Source: Merluccius polli | Taxonomy: Eukaryota; Chordata; Actinopteri; Gadiformes; Merlucciidae | DNA: 64,000 nucleotides | Reading direction: 5' to 3' | Assembly: GCA_030340625.1 (NCBI GenBank) | Contig: JAOPHQ010005727.1 | Location: 62,001 to 126,000 of the forward strand | In this document: in pieces, positions 54,105 through 64,000 of the stretch | Numbering within the stretch: the first letter of the stretch is position 1 | Layout of the letters: each line of letters begins with the position of its first letter | Position numbers and translations under genes: made by a program | Notes under the pieces: generated by a model | Database searches by the model: none | What the model was told of the DNA's origin: nothing | The model's input: the letters and a program-made list of their open reading frames with translations, nothing else

Positions 54105-55979
54105 ATGAGTACAGCAAAACAAGACAGGACAAGGCAGTACCTCCGCTCCTGGAGATCTGCCAGACGGGTCCTCAGGGGGATAGCTGAAGATAATGCAGGC
54201 AGTGTGGCTGATGCTCCCACTAGTCCCCAGGCACCTTACACCACCGTGGAAAACTTAGAGAACTCCGTTGAATGGGAGAATTCCTTTGAGGGGATGGAGG
54301 AATCCATGGATGAGGACCCAGAGGAACCCTTGGAGGATGGCCTGGAGGAATCCATTGATGAGGACCCAGAAGAACCCTTGGAGGATGATCTGGAGCAATC
54401 CACTGATGAGGACCCAGATGATGACGACACCTCTCTCTCAGCTGATCTGGCAACCTGGGCAGGCACATTTCAAGTGAAACATAATGCCGTGGATGGTTTG
54501 TCGAGAACGCTCCTGAAAACACCCATAGTAGTGAAAACCATTCAGAAATCTGGCATGGAATATGTCCATTTCCCATTGAAACAAAAGCTCCATGACAATC
54601 TGATGAGGTACCCTACAGAACAGGTTCCTGACTGCATTGACCTTTCCTTTAATATTGATGGCCTACCTTTATTTAAGAGCTCAGGAAAGACAATGTGGCC
54701 AATTCTATGTGCAATCCACTTGAAGCCTGTTTCTGTATTTCCCGTCACACTGACTTGTGGTGGATCAAAGCCGTGTGATCTTCATTTTCTGGATGATGCG
54801 ATTAAAGACATAGATAATGTGCTCTCCAGTGGTCTGCAATACAGGGACAGAAAAGTGATAGTCAACATCTTGTGCATTGTATGTGATGCTCCGGCTAAGG
54901 CCTTTGTAAAAAATGTGAAACTTTGCAGTGGGTACTATGGATGTGACAGATGTATGCAAAGAGGAGAGTGGCATGACAAAGTCACTTACCAAGAAATTTA
55001 ATGTGCTACACGCACTGACGAATCTTTCAGACAGCAGAGGCAGAGCGAGCATCACCGGGGCAGCACTCCATTTGTCAATTTACCGATTGACATGATACGG
55101 TCCTTCCCTGTAGACTACATGCACCAGGCATGCCTGGGTGTGATGAAGAGGCTTCTCTTCTGCTGGTGCAGAGGACAGAAGGGTTGGAGAATGTCCGCAA
55201 CCCAAATCGATGAGGTCAGTAGAAGGCTGATTGCCCTCAAACACTTCATTCCTTCCACATTTGCAAGGAAGCCAAGAGGTCTGCAGGAGTTAGAGCGTTG
55301 GAAGGCTACAGAATTTCGTCAATTCATGTTGTACACTGGGAAGATTGTCCTGAAGGGTATTTTGAAGGATGACTTCTACAAACACTTCATGTCATTCAGC
55401 GTGGCGATGTGCATCCTTGTGAGCCCCAGATTGGTTGAGCAACACTCTCAGTATGCAGCTGATCTGATGAAATTCTTTGTTGAAAGGGGTCGGGAGCTGT
55501 ATGAACAACAGTTTCTGGTTTACAATACACATTCAATGCTACACCTTGCTGAAGATGCAGTGTCTTTCCATGGACTGGACAAATGCAGTGCCTTTAAATT
55601 TGAAAACTACGTGCAGTCGGTGAAAAGGATGGTGCGGAGCGGTCGGTGCCCTCTCTCTCGGGTTGTGAGGCGACTAGAGGAGCAGAAACTCCAGCCACTG
55701 GCAGAGCCAATGAAAAGGCTAGCCTCAGCTTTCATGTTGGAACACCAGGAATGTTGTGAGGTCATTGAGGATAGGGATGGAAGCTGCCTCTGTCGTGTTT
55801 TCCAGCGTCCAGAGCCTCATTTTTTGGAGCCTTGTAATTCAGCCCTGATTGAAGTCCTGACATTGAAAAATACCAACACAACGCTAAGATGCATCTCAAA
55901 AAACAGACTATTCAGAAGTGCCATCAGAATCCCTACAGGGGAAAAAACGATTTTTATGGCCATTCTTCATGAAATATGA
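54105..55979 (+). pseudogene. tnp2-like CACTA transposase C with one in-frame stop
   Basis: A single coding exon of 625 codons in one frame. The N-terminus (MSTAKQDRTRQYLRSWRSAR) is followed by an acidic region of three imperfect repeats (EESMDEDPEEPLED-like, 54290-54425). The core has NIDGLPLFKSSG, CIVCDAPAKAFVKNV, a Cys pair YYGCDRC, FPVDYMHQACLGVMKRLL, RWKATEFRQFMLYTG and MLHLAEDAVSFHG. A TAA at 54999-55001 breaks it after VTYQEI, but the frame continues unchanged with RTDESFRQQRQ. One nonsense change is therefore the only lesion visible. It matches transposase B block for block. An upstream non-coding exon (about 54012-54051) may feed the acceptor at 54101. I found no CACTA ends for this locus. 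Confidence 0.78.
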
Positions 55980-56058
55980 GTGTTATTATTTTCCCTTCAT
56001 AGTTTTACATACAGTACAATTACAGAAAAACTTGACTTGCCTCTGTTGTGTTCACAGA

Positions 56059-58670
56059 ATGCCATATGACGTGGTAGAATTCCCTGAGGAAGGCCTGGTT
56101 GGAGTTGTAGCCCACAACTGGACCTTCAAAGACAAAGGGGTAGGTATACTTGAATCCATCATCATTCTCTGTGAAATCCTGTCAACAGGATTTCAGGCTA
56201 GACATGTTTACACATGTAACCCTCTCACATTTACACTGCCTTACCCATATGACTTTCTTTTCAGGAAATGTACAGCTACTGGCCACCTTCAAACCCCAGA
56301 AAAAGAGCGAGAGCAGAGGAGCTACCCGATAATGTAAACTGGATAGTGCGGAAGATACGCCTCTTTTCAAAGACTGGTATGTTGATGGCTGAAGCTCAGA
56401 ATTAACTTAAAACTGTGTCTCTTTCTATCAGTCTGTCTGAATTTTAAACATTAACATTTGAAACAGTAGCCTATACATAAGAACATTTTTGTTAGAGTAT
56501 TTCTGAAATATATTAGGTAACTGTTTGTACACCTAGATGATTGGGAGACTGCTGGCAGGCGTTGCAAAAGGGCTGAACTCAGGTCCAGTGTGGAAACAGA
56601 GGACGAAGGTGACAGGAGACCTCATAAGTACAACCCCAGATACATGTCAAGCGAAGGTATGCTTCAAATCCCACCTCTCACAATCAAATGTACTGTATGA
56701 ATGTTATTTTATGCAGAAATGCACAGCACATACTAGTATTGGTACGTTACCTGGGAAGTCTCCTCCGCTGTCTTGGCTTTTAGTGTGCCCTTTGAGTGAA
56801 AGACAACATGACTTTTTTGTCTTACCAATCATGTCATGCCAGGGCCCAACTGTTTTGATGAGTTTAAGCTCTGGAGCCTCAGTCTTAACCCTCTCAAACT
56901 GCTGGCACGGGATGCAGGTGCTGATCTAAAAAGTGTTTTCACATTAATTAATCAAATAATTAAGTCAAAGATCACCGCTGATCTGTAACAAGACAAAATC
57001 TGCACTTCAGTCTGACCGACCAAAACCTTGGAAATATTCAAGTAAAGAAAACCTTTTTGCACAATAATTAAATAAGCCTTGGTCAGGATGAGCAGAATTT
57101 TTACAAAGGAGAAAAAACATGTAGCTTTGTTTGTTGTATACAGTATATATAAAGGCTTTAAAATATTTCACTTTGTGTGTAATGAATCAATTTAACATAC
57201 AAGTTTACATTTTTAAAATTAATTATTGAAATAAATTGACTTTTCATCAATATTCAGTACTGGGGGAAATGTGAAACTGATCTACTTCTATTCTGTTTAG
57301 ATGACATTCCAAGGCCGCAGAAAGCAAAGAGAGCTAAAGGTAGATTTGTTTAAACACAACAAAAAAGAAAACAACATTTACAGTACAACAATTAAAGCAA
57401 AATGCCTGTTGTCTAACAAAATATTCTGTATGCCATATTCTAGGACCGCTGGCACAAAGCGCAACAGTGGGGACCACAAAAACTAAAGGTTAATGTTAAT
57501 CGAGTGTGAATCAAGTCAAAGCCCTATTATTCTAGGCCACTGAATGCTGTCTGTAAGAAAAAGAATGAGAAAATGTGATATTTAGTAACTTAGTTACATT
57601 TTGCTATACCTCATTCAATTAACATCAGCTATCTCCCTTAACAATGGAATTCTCTTTTCTGACACTGAACTGGTTTTCATGTGTCATTTACCTTGCAATA
57701 TTGTCTATCTTGCACTTATAGAGACTACACTTCCATCTCCACCAGCACTGGCAGGGACTTCTAGAAGTATGTCTAGAAATAAGTACTAGAAGTATTTTCA
57801 ATAGAGGTAATACATTCATTAATTGGGTAAGAAGGAAAATTAATTACATGTTTCATAGGTGACCGGGCAGATAACGTGCCAACTTGGGCAAAGACCATTC
57901 AAGGTAGTGCACTTACCTGAATCAATGTGGCAGTTTTCCTGTATTTGAATCGGCATTACAATAGTAATAATAAATTGTACTTTTACAATACAGACACTCT
58001 GCAGGTCATTTTACACAGACTGGACACTTTGGAGGAAAATCAGAGGCAGGCCATCCAGCTACTACGAAGAAATGGTGAAAGGTCCATAGAAGCTCCAGTC
58101 GAGCTAGAGGTGGCCCAAACCACTACTGAGTTAGAAGACCTTGAGGAGCGCTTGAAGGTCTCCGATTTCAGGAAAAAAGTTGTACGTGAAAATAAAAGTA
58201 TCTTAAGACTGCATCATACAGGTTAATTAAGCAATATAACACTAGTGAGTCATTGCATTTTTCCATCTAGCTTTTGTTTTCTTAGTTGCATTTGTTTGTT
58301 GTTTGTAGCTGTGGCGGGGTAAGTCCGGCCACACGCCACCGAAGTGGCTTTCCTTTGGGGCCCTCCGACACAGGAAGATGGTATTCAAGGTGTTTATTGG
58401 AGTTAAAGGCCAGTTGGTATTCGCCGAGCTGATAGTACATCCAGTCATGACGGTGCTCCTCCTCGAGTGTGTGTGTTGATGGCTGGTTTATCCTGGGTGC
58501 CATGATTGCTCATGCACCACAGGTGTGCAGCCCCACCCAGCCAGAGTCCAATCAGTCTGACTCAGGCCAGGTGAGGCTGTAAACCAGCCACCAACAACAC
58601 ACACTCCACATAAACCCTCCACATATCCCCAACACCAGATTGAGGCCGGGGAGAATCCCCGGCCTCGCCT

Positions 58671-58701
<31 letters not shown>

Positions 58702-60163
58702 AAGCAAACAAAAAAAAAACACATACCGGACTCTGAACAGGGTTACCATACCTACAAAAAACCTGGACTCTTTTCAGGGTTGCCATACCTAAACAAAAAA
58801 TAAACACAGCCCCCCAAACCCCACTACCTCCACACCTCCCCAGGGTCACACGCCCACCCCACCCTCCCCCTCCGTCCCGGAGACCGGAGGCCTGGGGCTG
58901 CTGCTCCGGCTGGCGGAGGTGTCTCTGGGGTAGCTGGCTGCAGGGGCTGGCTGGATGGGTTCCGGAGGAGGCCCGACAGCTGGGCCGCAGAGGTAGCTCT
59001 CGGAGGGCCTGGAACAGTCTGTCGTCACCCCCCTCCACCAGGGCGACGAGGCATGATCCCCCTCCCATCTCCTCCTGGAGCATGGGGCCTTGGGCTCCTG
59101 GTCCCCTGGCAGAGGGGCGGCTGGCCTGGGCTGCTCCAGGCTGGATCCGGGGGAGGCTAGCAGCAGACGGTTGCCGGTGGCGGTCGCTGCGCTGCCTCCC
59201 CGCTCCTCCGCTGGCCGTCGCTGCCGTTCAGGGGGAGCTGGTGCTGGGGTGGCTGTCCTCGCCGCGGCTGGTGGCTCCAGTGTAGCTTGGACAGCCCTTC
59301 CGTGTCCCGTCCTGGTCGGAGGAGCCCCACATTGGGCGCCAGTGTGGCGGGGTACGTCCGGCCACACGCCACCGAAGTGGCTTTCCTTTGGGGCCCTCCG
59401 ACACAGGACACGGGTAGATGGTATTCAAGGTGTTTATTGGAGTTAAAGGCCAGTTGGTATTCGCCGAGCTGATAGTACATCCAGTCATGACGGTGCTCCT
59501 CCTCGAGTGTGTGTGTTGATGGCTGGTTTATCCTGGGTGCCATGATTGCTCATGCACCACAGGTGTGCAGCCCCACCCAGCCAGAGTCCAATCAGTCTGA
59601 CTCAGGCCAGGTGAGGCTGTAAACCAGCCACCAACAACACACACTCCACATAAACCCTCCACAGTAGCTTAATAATTCAACCAGACCCAACTGTATTAAC
59701 ATAAAAATACTTCGCTGATGTCTACATTGTCACATAAGCTTACCTTGTTTATGGTGGTTTTGTATTATCAGGTTTCCCATCTTAGCCTTGTCGGCGGGTC
59801 CAACCCTGGGGACTGTGTCTGTCGGGTGATGCGCACCATCGCAGCCAACTCAGTCTGGAGCAGCTTCTCCCTCCGGGGTAAAAAGGGGAAGCTGCCACTC
59901 CTTGGCACAGCTGTGTGCACCACAATAAAACGTGAGTCCAACGTTTTAACCCCCCCCCCCAAAAGACTACAAAATGAATATCGATGACGTGTTAAAGATA
60001 AAATACTAAAAAGAATCTGTATGTTCCTTTCTATGTACTGTTTTCAGAAGCTGTAATGAAGTGGAAGCCAGGGCTTGGGGAAAAGGTGGTGGAGGTCCTT
60101 ATTGCAGAGACTTTGAAGCATGCCCCCTCAGCCCACCTCAAAGCTCAGGTAGTTAATTATTAG
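56059..60163 (+). CDS. Gene C: DUF4806-type accessory gene, intact by splice logic
   Basis: Ten exons: 56059-56139, 56265-56376, 56537-56656, 57301-57339, 57444-57488, 57722-57766, 57859-57903, 57994-58181, 59772-59931 and 60048-60163. All have GT-AG borders and phases that agree, giving 316 codons plus the stop TAG (60161-60163). A splice donor at 60149 could add a further exon. The N-terminal part (MPYDVVEFPEEGLVGVV, NWTFKDKG, MYSYWPP) is probably a small beta-rich domain shared with gene B. A Lys/Arg/Pro-rich linker, a coiled-coil-like stretch (VILHRLDTLEENQRQAIQLL), then the DUF4806-like domain (LVGGSNPGDCVCRVMRTIAA, FSLRGKKGKLPLLGT, LIAETLKHAPSAHLK) follow. It starts 80 bases after transposase C on the same strand. 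Function unknown; I infer an accessory protein of the CACTA element. Confidence 0.75.
58310..59663 (-). mobile_element. Non-autonomous LTR retrotransposon, copy 2 (inverted relative to copy 1)
   Basis: LTRs at 58310-58623 (with a small deletion where copy 1 has CACGGGTAG) and 59343-59663. The perfect flanking repeat is GTAGC (58305-58309, 59664-59668). The primer site lies just inside the 59343 LTR, on the minus strand. The interior and its poly-C run (58674-58697) mirror copy 1 with few differences. It sits in a gene C intron (58182-59771). Confidence 0.9.
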
Positions 60164-62040
60164 CATTGATGCATTCAGTATCATATGAACATCTGAGATA
60201 TATACTGAGGTGGTCCGGGGCAGATCCTAAACCTATACATGGGTTTCTTGTATACAAACATTGCGGCTGCGAGCGCAAACCCGGGGCAAAAAGCCAGCTA
60301 CCCTAATGGAATGATTATCAGAAAGCACAGTTTAAATGTATTGTTTATTAGTTGTATTTAGCCTACTAATCCCCCGTCTGTAGCCAGGAAGGCTTGCACA
60401 CACCCTCAACATAATCCCAAACGTAACTTTTAATATATTTGGGTGTTAATATCTCATCACATGACATTATATCGGTCTGGATATTCCGTAAAAAGATATA
60501 ATCTGCGTCTCTCAACCGACCATTTTTTTTCTACCCCTTCAAATATGCCTCAGATAGTTTTTCTGAAGTAGTACGAAGTCCACGTGGGGGCCTATTGCGG
60601 AGATTTGAGTAAATGTCCGCATGTAGTGTGCAGCTAGCTTAATGCTTCTTTCTGCCCCGAGTTTGCAGTGATGATGTAGCTGAGAAATCCATGTATACAC
60701 ATAGTTTTACTCGCCTGAATATTGCATTGTTGAACAAACCAATCTCTTATTACCCGGTGCAATTTAGCTAATGTCAACATTTAACCTCAGGACATTAGCT
60801 AACGTTCCGTAACATGCTAGCGTGCACTAACTTTGATTCAACACGGTGTGTTCGACATGTTCTATCCGTCACAAAACGTATACATGTATTATGCATTATA
60901 AATGTAAATGCATTTATATTGGTTTCTTTTTAAGAGCATGGACATTTCAAATGTCACTTTATCACGCTTACCTTGAGTTAATATCTCGCTATTAAAGTCC
61001 CGCCATCTGTGTGCAGCAGTTCTCCTGGAGTCTAATCTGAAAACCGTTGATGTAGGCGGAGCCACATATTTCAAAATGTAATCATGCAGACTGATATTAC
61101 GGTGTCGGAATAGACAGAGCCATAGAGAGAAAATGATGGCTCTGGGAATAGAGAGCCTAAGTCCCGCCCTTCAACAGATCCGGTCTATGGGACAATAGAC
61201 ATAGCAGTTCCGGTTTCCCCAGCGAAATTAAGACGGGCGACCAGTCCGAGGTGGTGTCAAAATAAAAGTGCATGAAACGCACTCTTGTTACTCGATTTAT
61301 CGACAGAAATCACACTTTTGACTGTACGTATACGTCCGTGCTGGAATCATTTCAACGTCTCTGTTCAATGTTTAGGATAGCGAATATTGTAATATTGGCG
61401 TATAAATAGAATACATCGTTAGCACAAACAGAATAGGCTGCACATTGCAAACATGTCTCAGTCACCTACAGCATCGGGAGCCATATACGTTGTAACGGCT
61501 TTCACCCCTTTTATTTGTTGACATTTGGCATTTTAGCGATTGACATTTTTATAGCCTACAGACAGATCTCCTTCCAAGTTCAGCATTGTTCACTTCTGTT
61601 AATAGTGCTGTTCAATTGCAGTTTAAACAGGGTTCAATAAAGAGCATATCTCAGATCATGCAATTTTCTAATGGTGTGCTGATGTAAAGTGGAAAAGGGG
61701 AAAGGTGTAAGAACTGTGCTGTGCAACAAGCTTATCTTGGGTCATGTCACGTTTTACATGTTTTTTATAACACAGACCCAAGGATTTTTGCATGTGATTT
61801 AGGCTATAATATGAAATTAACCCTATTGCTTTTGTCATGGGAGACAATATGTTGTCTCAAAAAAAACTTTGTTCTGTTGCCCCAAGCACAACAAAATACA
61901 GTGTATAACTTATATGCTTATGCTTATCTATACTTATGTTACTTAATTCACCATTTATTTCCATTTGTGGAGCTTACTGATAAAAGGAATTATACAATGC
62001 ACACAATAAGAGTACACTTATGACATTAAAATAGAATTGA
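60164..62040. other. No gene seen
   Basis: No open frame of note and no clear repeat borders. AGCTAAC/GTTAGC-type motifs are scattered (60770-60830). No GACGTC array was found that could mark a right end for a CACTA element around transposase C and gene C. Confidence 0.5.
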
Positions 62041-62243
62041 TGCACCCTGAATCGCCTTTGCCGCATTGGCATCAGGTGCCAACTGCGCCACTCGCCATAG
62101 ACACACATGGAGTGCACACATGACATTCAAATACTGTAGCTAAGAAAACTAAATCTTATGCACCCTCAACATTGGGGTGAAATGATATATGATTTGTGCA
62201 CATGATGCCCCCCCCCAATGCCACACAGGCGATTCAGGGTACA
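62041..62243. mobile_element. Small MITE-like inverted repeat
   Basis: Ends TGCACCCTGAATCGCC and GGCGATTCAGGGTACA, extending as imperfect 29-base arms. 203 bp, no coding. No convincing target duplication. Confidence 0.5.
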
Positions 62244-62410
62244 TAAATCATATATCCAGTGCTTAATTTGTAACGTGGGAGGTCCCGGAGCGCAGAGGAT
62301 GAGTGGCTCCGGTGCGAAAAAAAAGCGTTTGGGGGGGGGGGCTTTCGAGCAACCCTGTGCGCCACACCGAAAATAATCTGGGCATGTATTGTAGGCCTAA
62401 TAACGATAGC

Positions 62411-62600
62411 AGTGTTTCCCCTACTATGTATTCAGCAGTGGCGCAGCGCCACTGCTGGAAAATCAGCGCCACTGCAAAAATCTTCACATGATCGGTATTT
62501 AGCACAACTACAACGTCATCTTGAAATTGCCAAGCGTTAACTTCCTTGATACTCTGTTGATGTTTAAAACTATTGGATCTGCCCAGAGCCACTCAGATCT
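62411..62600. mobile_element. Left end of a hAT-like element (fragment)
   Basis: CAGTGTTTCCCCTAC is a start I associate with fish hAT elements. It is followed at 62434-62456 by a 23-base perfect palindrome (AGCAGTGGCGC, central A, then the inverse). No matching right end was found in the window. Confidence 0.35.
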
Positions 62601-62981
62601 GCCATAACCAATCGCTAACTAAACTACCTCACGACCACAACGTCATCGTTCTCAGCTACTCCCTCTGTTCGCTGATTGGACCTGCAGATATTTGCAGGAG
62701 AAAACCCGCAAATATACAGCAGACCCATCGTCCGGCAGCCGGCTGACAATTTTATCCTGAGAGCTAACTAACTTCCCGAAGACGAGCCTCAATCAACAAA
62801 ATTCAACTGTTCGACCATAAATTATTAAAAGGTAAGTAATGTAATAGAGCAAACTGAACTGTGCCACATCAGGTGTAGGCTATAGTCTAACGTTATTCAC
62901 ACGCGTGACTGATGGTTTGAAAGCCAGGCAACGTACGTTTAAGGCATTAGACATAGGCTAGATTCTTTTCACTTAGCATAG

Positions 62982-63533
62982 GGTGACCAGACGTCCCGGT
63001 TTTACCGGGACAGTCCCGATTTTGAGTTGCGTGTCCCGAGTCCCGACAAAAGCCTGTCGGGACGCTAAAGTGTCCCGGTTTCCACCAACCACTATGAAAT
63101 GTCCCCTGTTGTCAGCGATTACATAGCCAAAATGATCCGCCAGCACCCCCCCCCCCCCCCCCCCCCCCCCCGCTCAACAATCGCGCAACCGAATTCATAT
63201 GTCCGTATACTACCGGGAATTGTCCTGCTGCCGACCTAGCCATTTTGCCGCCACAGCTGATGTGAATCCAGCCGCGGAAAAATTCAACACTTGTTAATGA
63301 TCGAGGGAAGTATTACGTGTATTTTGTAGTTGAATGAGGTTAGGATAGCTACCCTACGTTAATTTTCTTTATCGGGATAATTGAGAGTGAGCTGTGTATG
63401 ATAATTGAGGGAGTGATCTAGAGAAGAATATTGAGTATTTAAATCATATTTAATTTTTCAGATGAGTCTATTAAAGTGGTTCAAGAGAAAGGCGGATGGG
63501 GACCATGGAGGAGCTGAGGTCAGTTAAGTAAAA
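62982..63533 (+). mobile_element. Left end and first coding exon of a transposon of the GACGTCCCGG-start type
   Basis: GGTGACCAGACGTCCCGGTT opens a block with repeated TCCCG/CGGGA inversions (62995-63080) and a poly-C run (63147-63170). At 63463 an ATG after a splice acceptor encodes MSLLKWFKRKADGD, then a donor (GAG/GTCAGT). Such starts occur in hAT-type transposon proteins of fish, as I recall. The rest is beyond the window or lost. Confidence 0.35.
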
Positions 63534-64000
63534 TAGGCTATGTAAACTAGTCACCTTTTAAACTAATGAAAAGTTTAATTTGAATTTTAAGTTATACTTG
63601 CTGCAGACAACGCGTTCATGTTCGCATCATGGCTGCCTCGCGTATTTTGCGGTCGTTTGGTGCGTCGGTCGTGCACGTCGTCGCAAGCGAACATGACGCG
63701 TCCGCGAGATGCAATACTGGCAAGAAAGTAGGGGGCGATTCATGTTGTTTGTTTACATGAGCACGTGATCACGTGAGGCGATGACATACCCGGCTTTAAG
63801 GTCCAATTTCCACATCTGATATTACTATAGTCTCCCCCTAGTGAAGACCTCCAGTAGGGTGCGTAATGCTGCAGCGAGTCTGTACACAGGACACAGCAGG
63901 TCGCACGCGGGCGCATACGCTTACGCTTGGTCTAACAGCAAGTATAACTCCAGCCTAATGTTCAAAATGTCTACAGGATAAAGTAAATGAAAGTAGGCTA
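63534..64000. other. No gene seen at the right edge
   Basis: CpG-rich stretch at about 63610-63720 (repeated GCGTCGGTCG/CACGTCGTCG) with an inverted CATGTTCGC / GCGAACATG pair (63616-63625, 63686-63695). Possibly the interior of a MITE. No coding evidence. Confidence 0.4.

Overview
The window looks like a piece of a ray-finned (teleost) fish genome. The genes are split by GT-AG introns. There is a tRNA-headed SINE of the type common in fish, LTR elements primed by tRNA-Lys and tRNA-Trp, hAT and CACTA transposons, and several foldback elements. I see no ordinary host housekeeping gene. Nearly everything recognisable is a transposable element or an accessory gene carried by one, often nested several levels deep. 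No database search was possible, so family names rest on motifs and end structure.

Region 1 (1-33096) is the right part of a large CACTA-type element (called CACTA-A) that begins before the window and ends at 33096 in an array of GACGTC motifs. It carries a many-exon gene (gene A, exons 261 to about 29717) whose C-terminal domain resembles DUF4806. Inside an intron of gene A lies a 23.6-kb TTAA-flanked DNA transposon (1076-24678). Its own gene is split at one codon boundary by a 19.4-kb CACTA element (CACTA-S, 2425-21862). CACTA-S carries a transposase gene (+) and a divergent SAM-domain gene (-). Its transposase exon is split in turn by a 6.1-kb endogenous retrovirus-like element with two LTRs identical by eye (14684-20784). 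CACTA-S also holds a solo LTR, a hAT-like MITE with another inside it, and a 0.9-kb TIR element. Further right come a 1.35-kb non-autonomous LTR element, an (AT)n tract, a frameshifted THAP gene, a 2.7-kb foldback element in the last exon of gene A, and the SINE.

Region 2 (33599-50234) is a complete CACTA element (CACTA-B) with CCCAC/GTGGG ends, TA target duplication and GACGTC-rich subterminal regions. It carries a tnp2-like transposase gene, split by a 3.4-kb hAT and frameshifted once, then a DUF4806-type gene B in the same direction. Gene B has an expanded RS-like repeat exon, and a second hAT (43759-46685), apparently intact, sits in one of its introns.

Region 3 (50237-64000) holds a foldback element built on a 21-bp tandem repeat, with a minisatellite and a gene fragment inside (51078-52578). 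Next are a possible solo LTR, a third tnp2-like transposase with one in-frame stop (54105-55979), and its DUF4806-type partner gene C (56059-60163). Gene C splices cleanly into about 316 codons and has an inverted copy of the 1.35-kb LTR element in an intron. The last 4 kb has only MITE-like and hAT-like fragments.

The recurring theme is a two-gene CACTA element. Transposase and DUF4806 gene are arranged head to tail in CACTA-B and at the C locus; CACTA-A shows only its DUF4806 half. CACTA-S instead pairs its transposase with a divergent SAM-domain gene.
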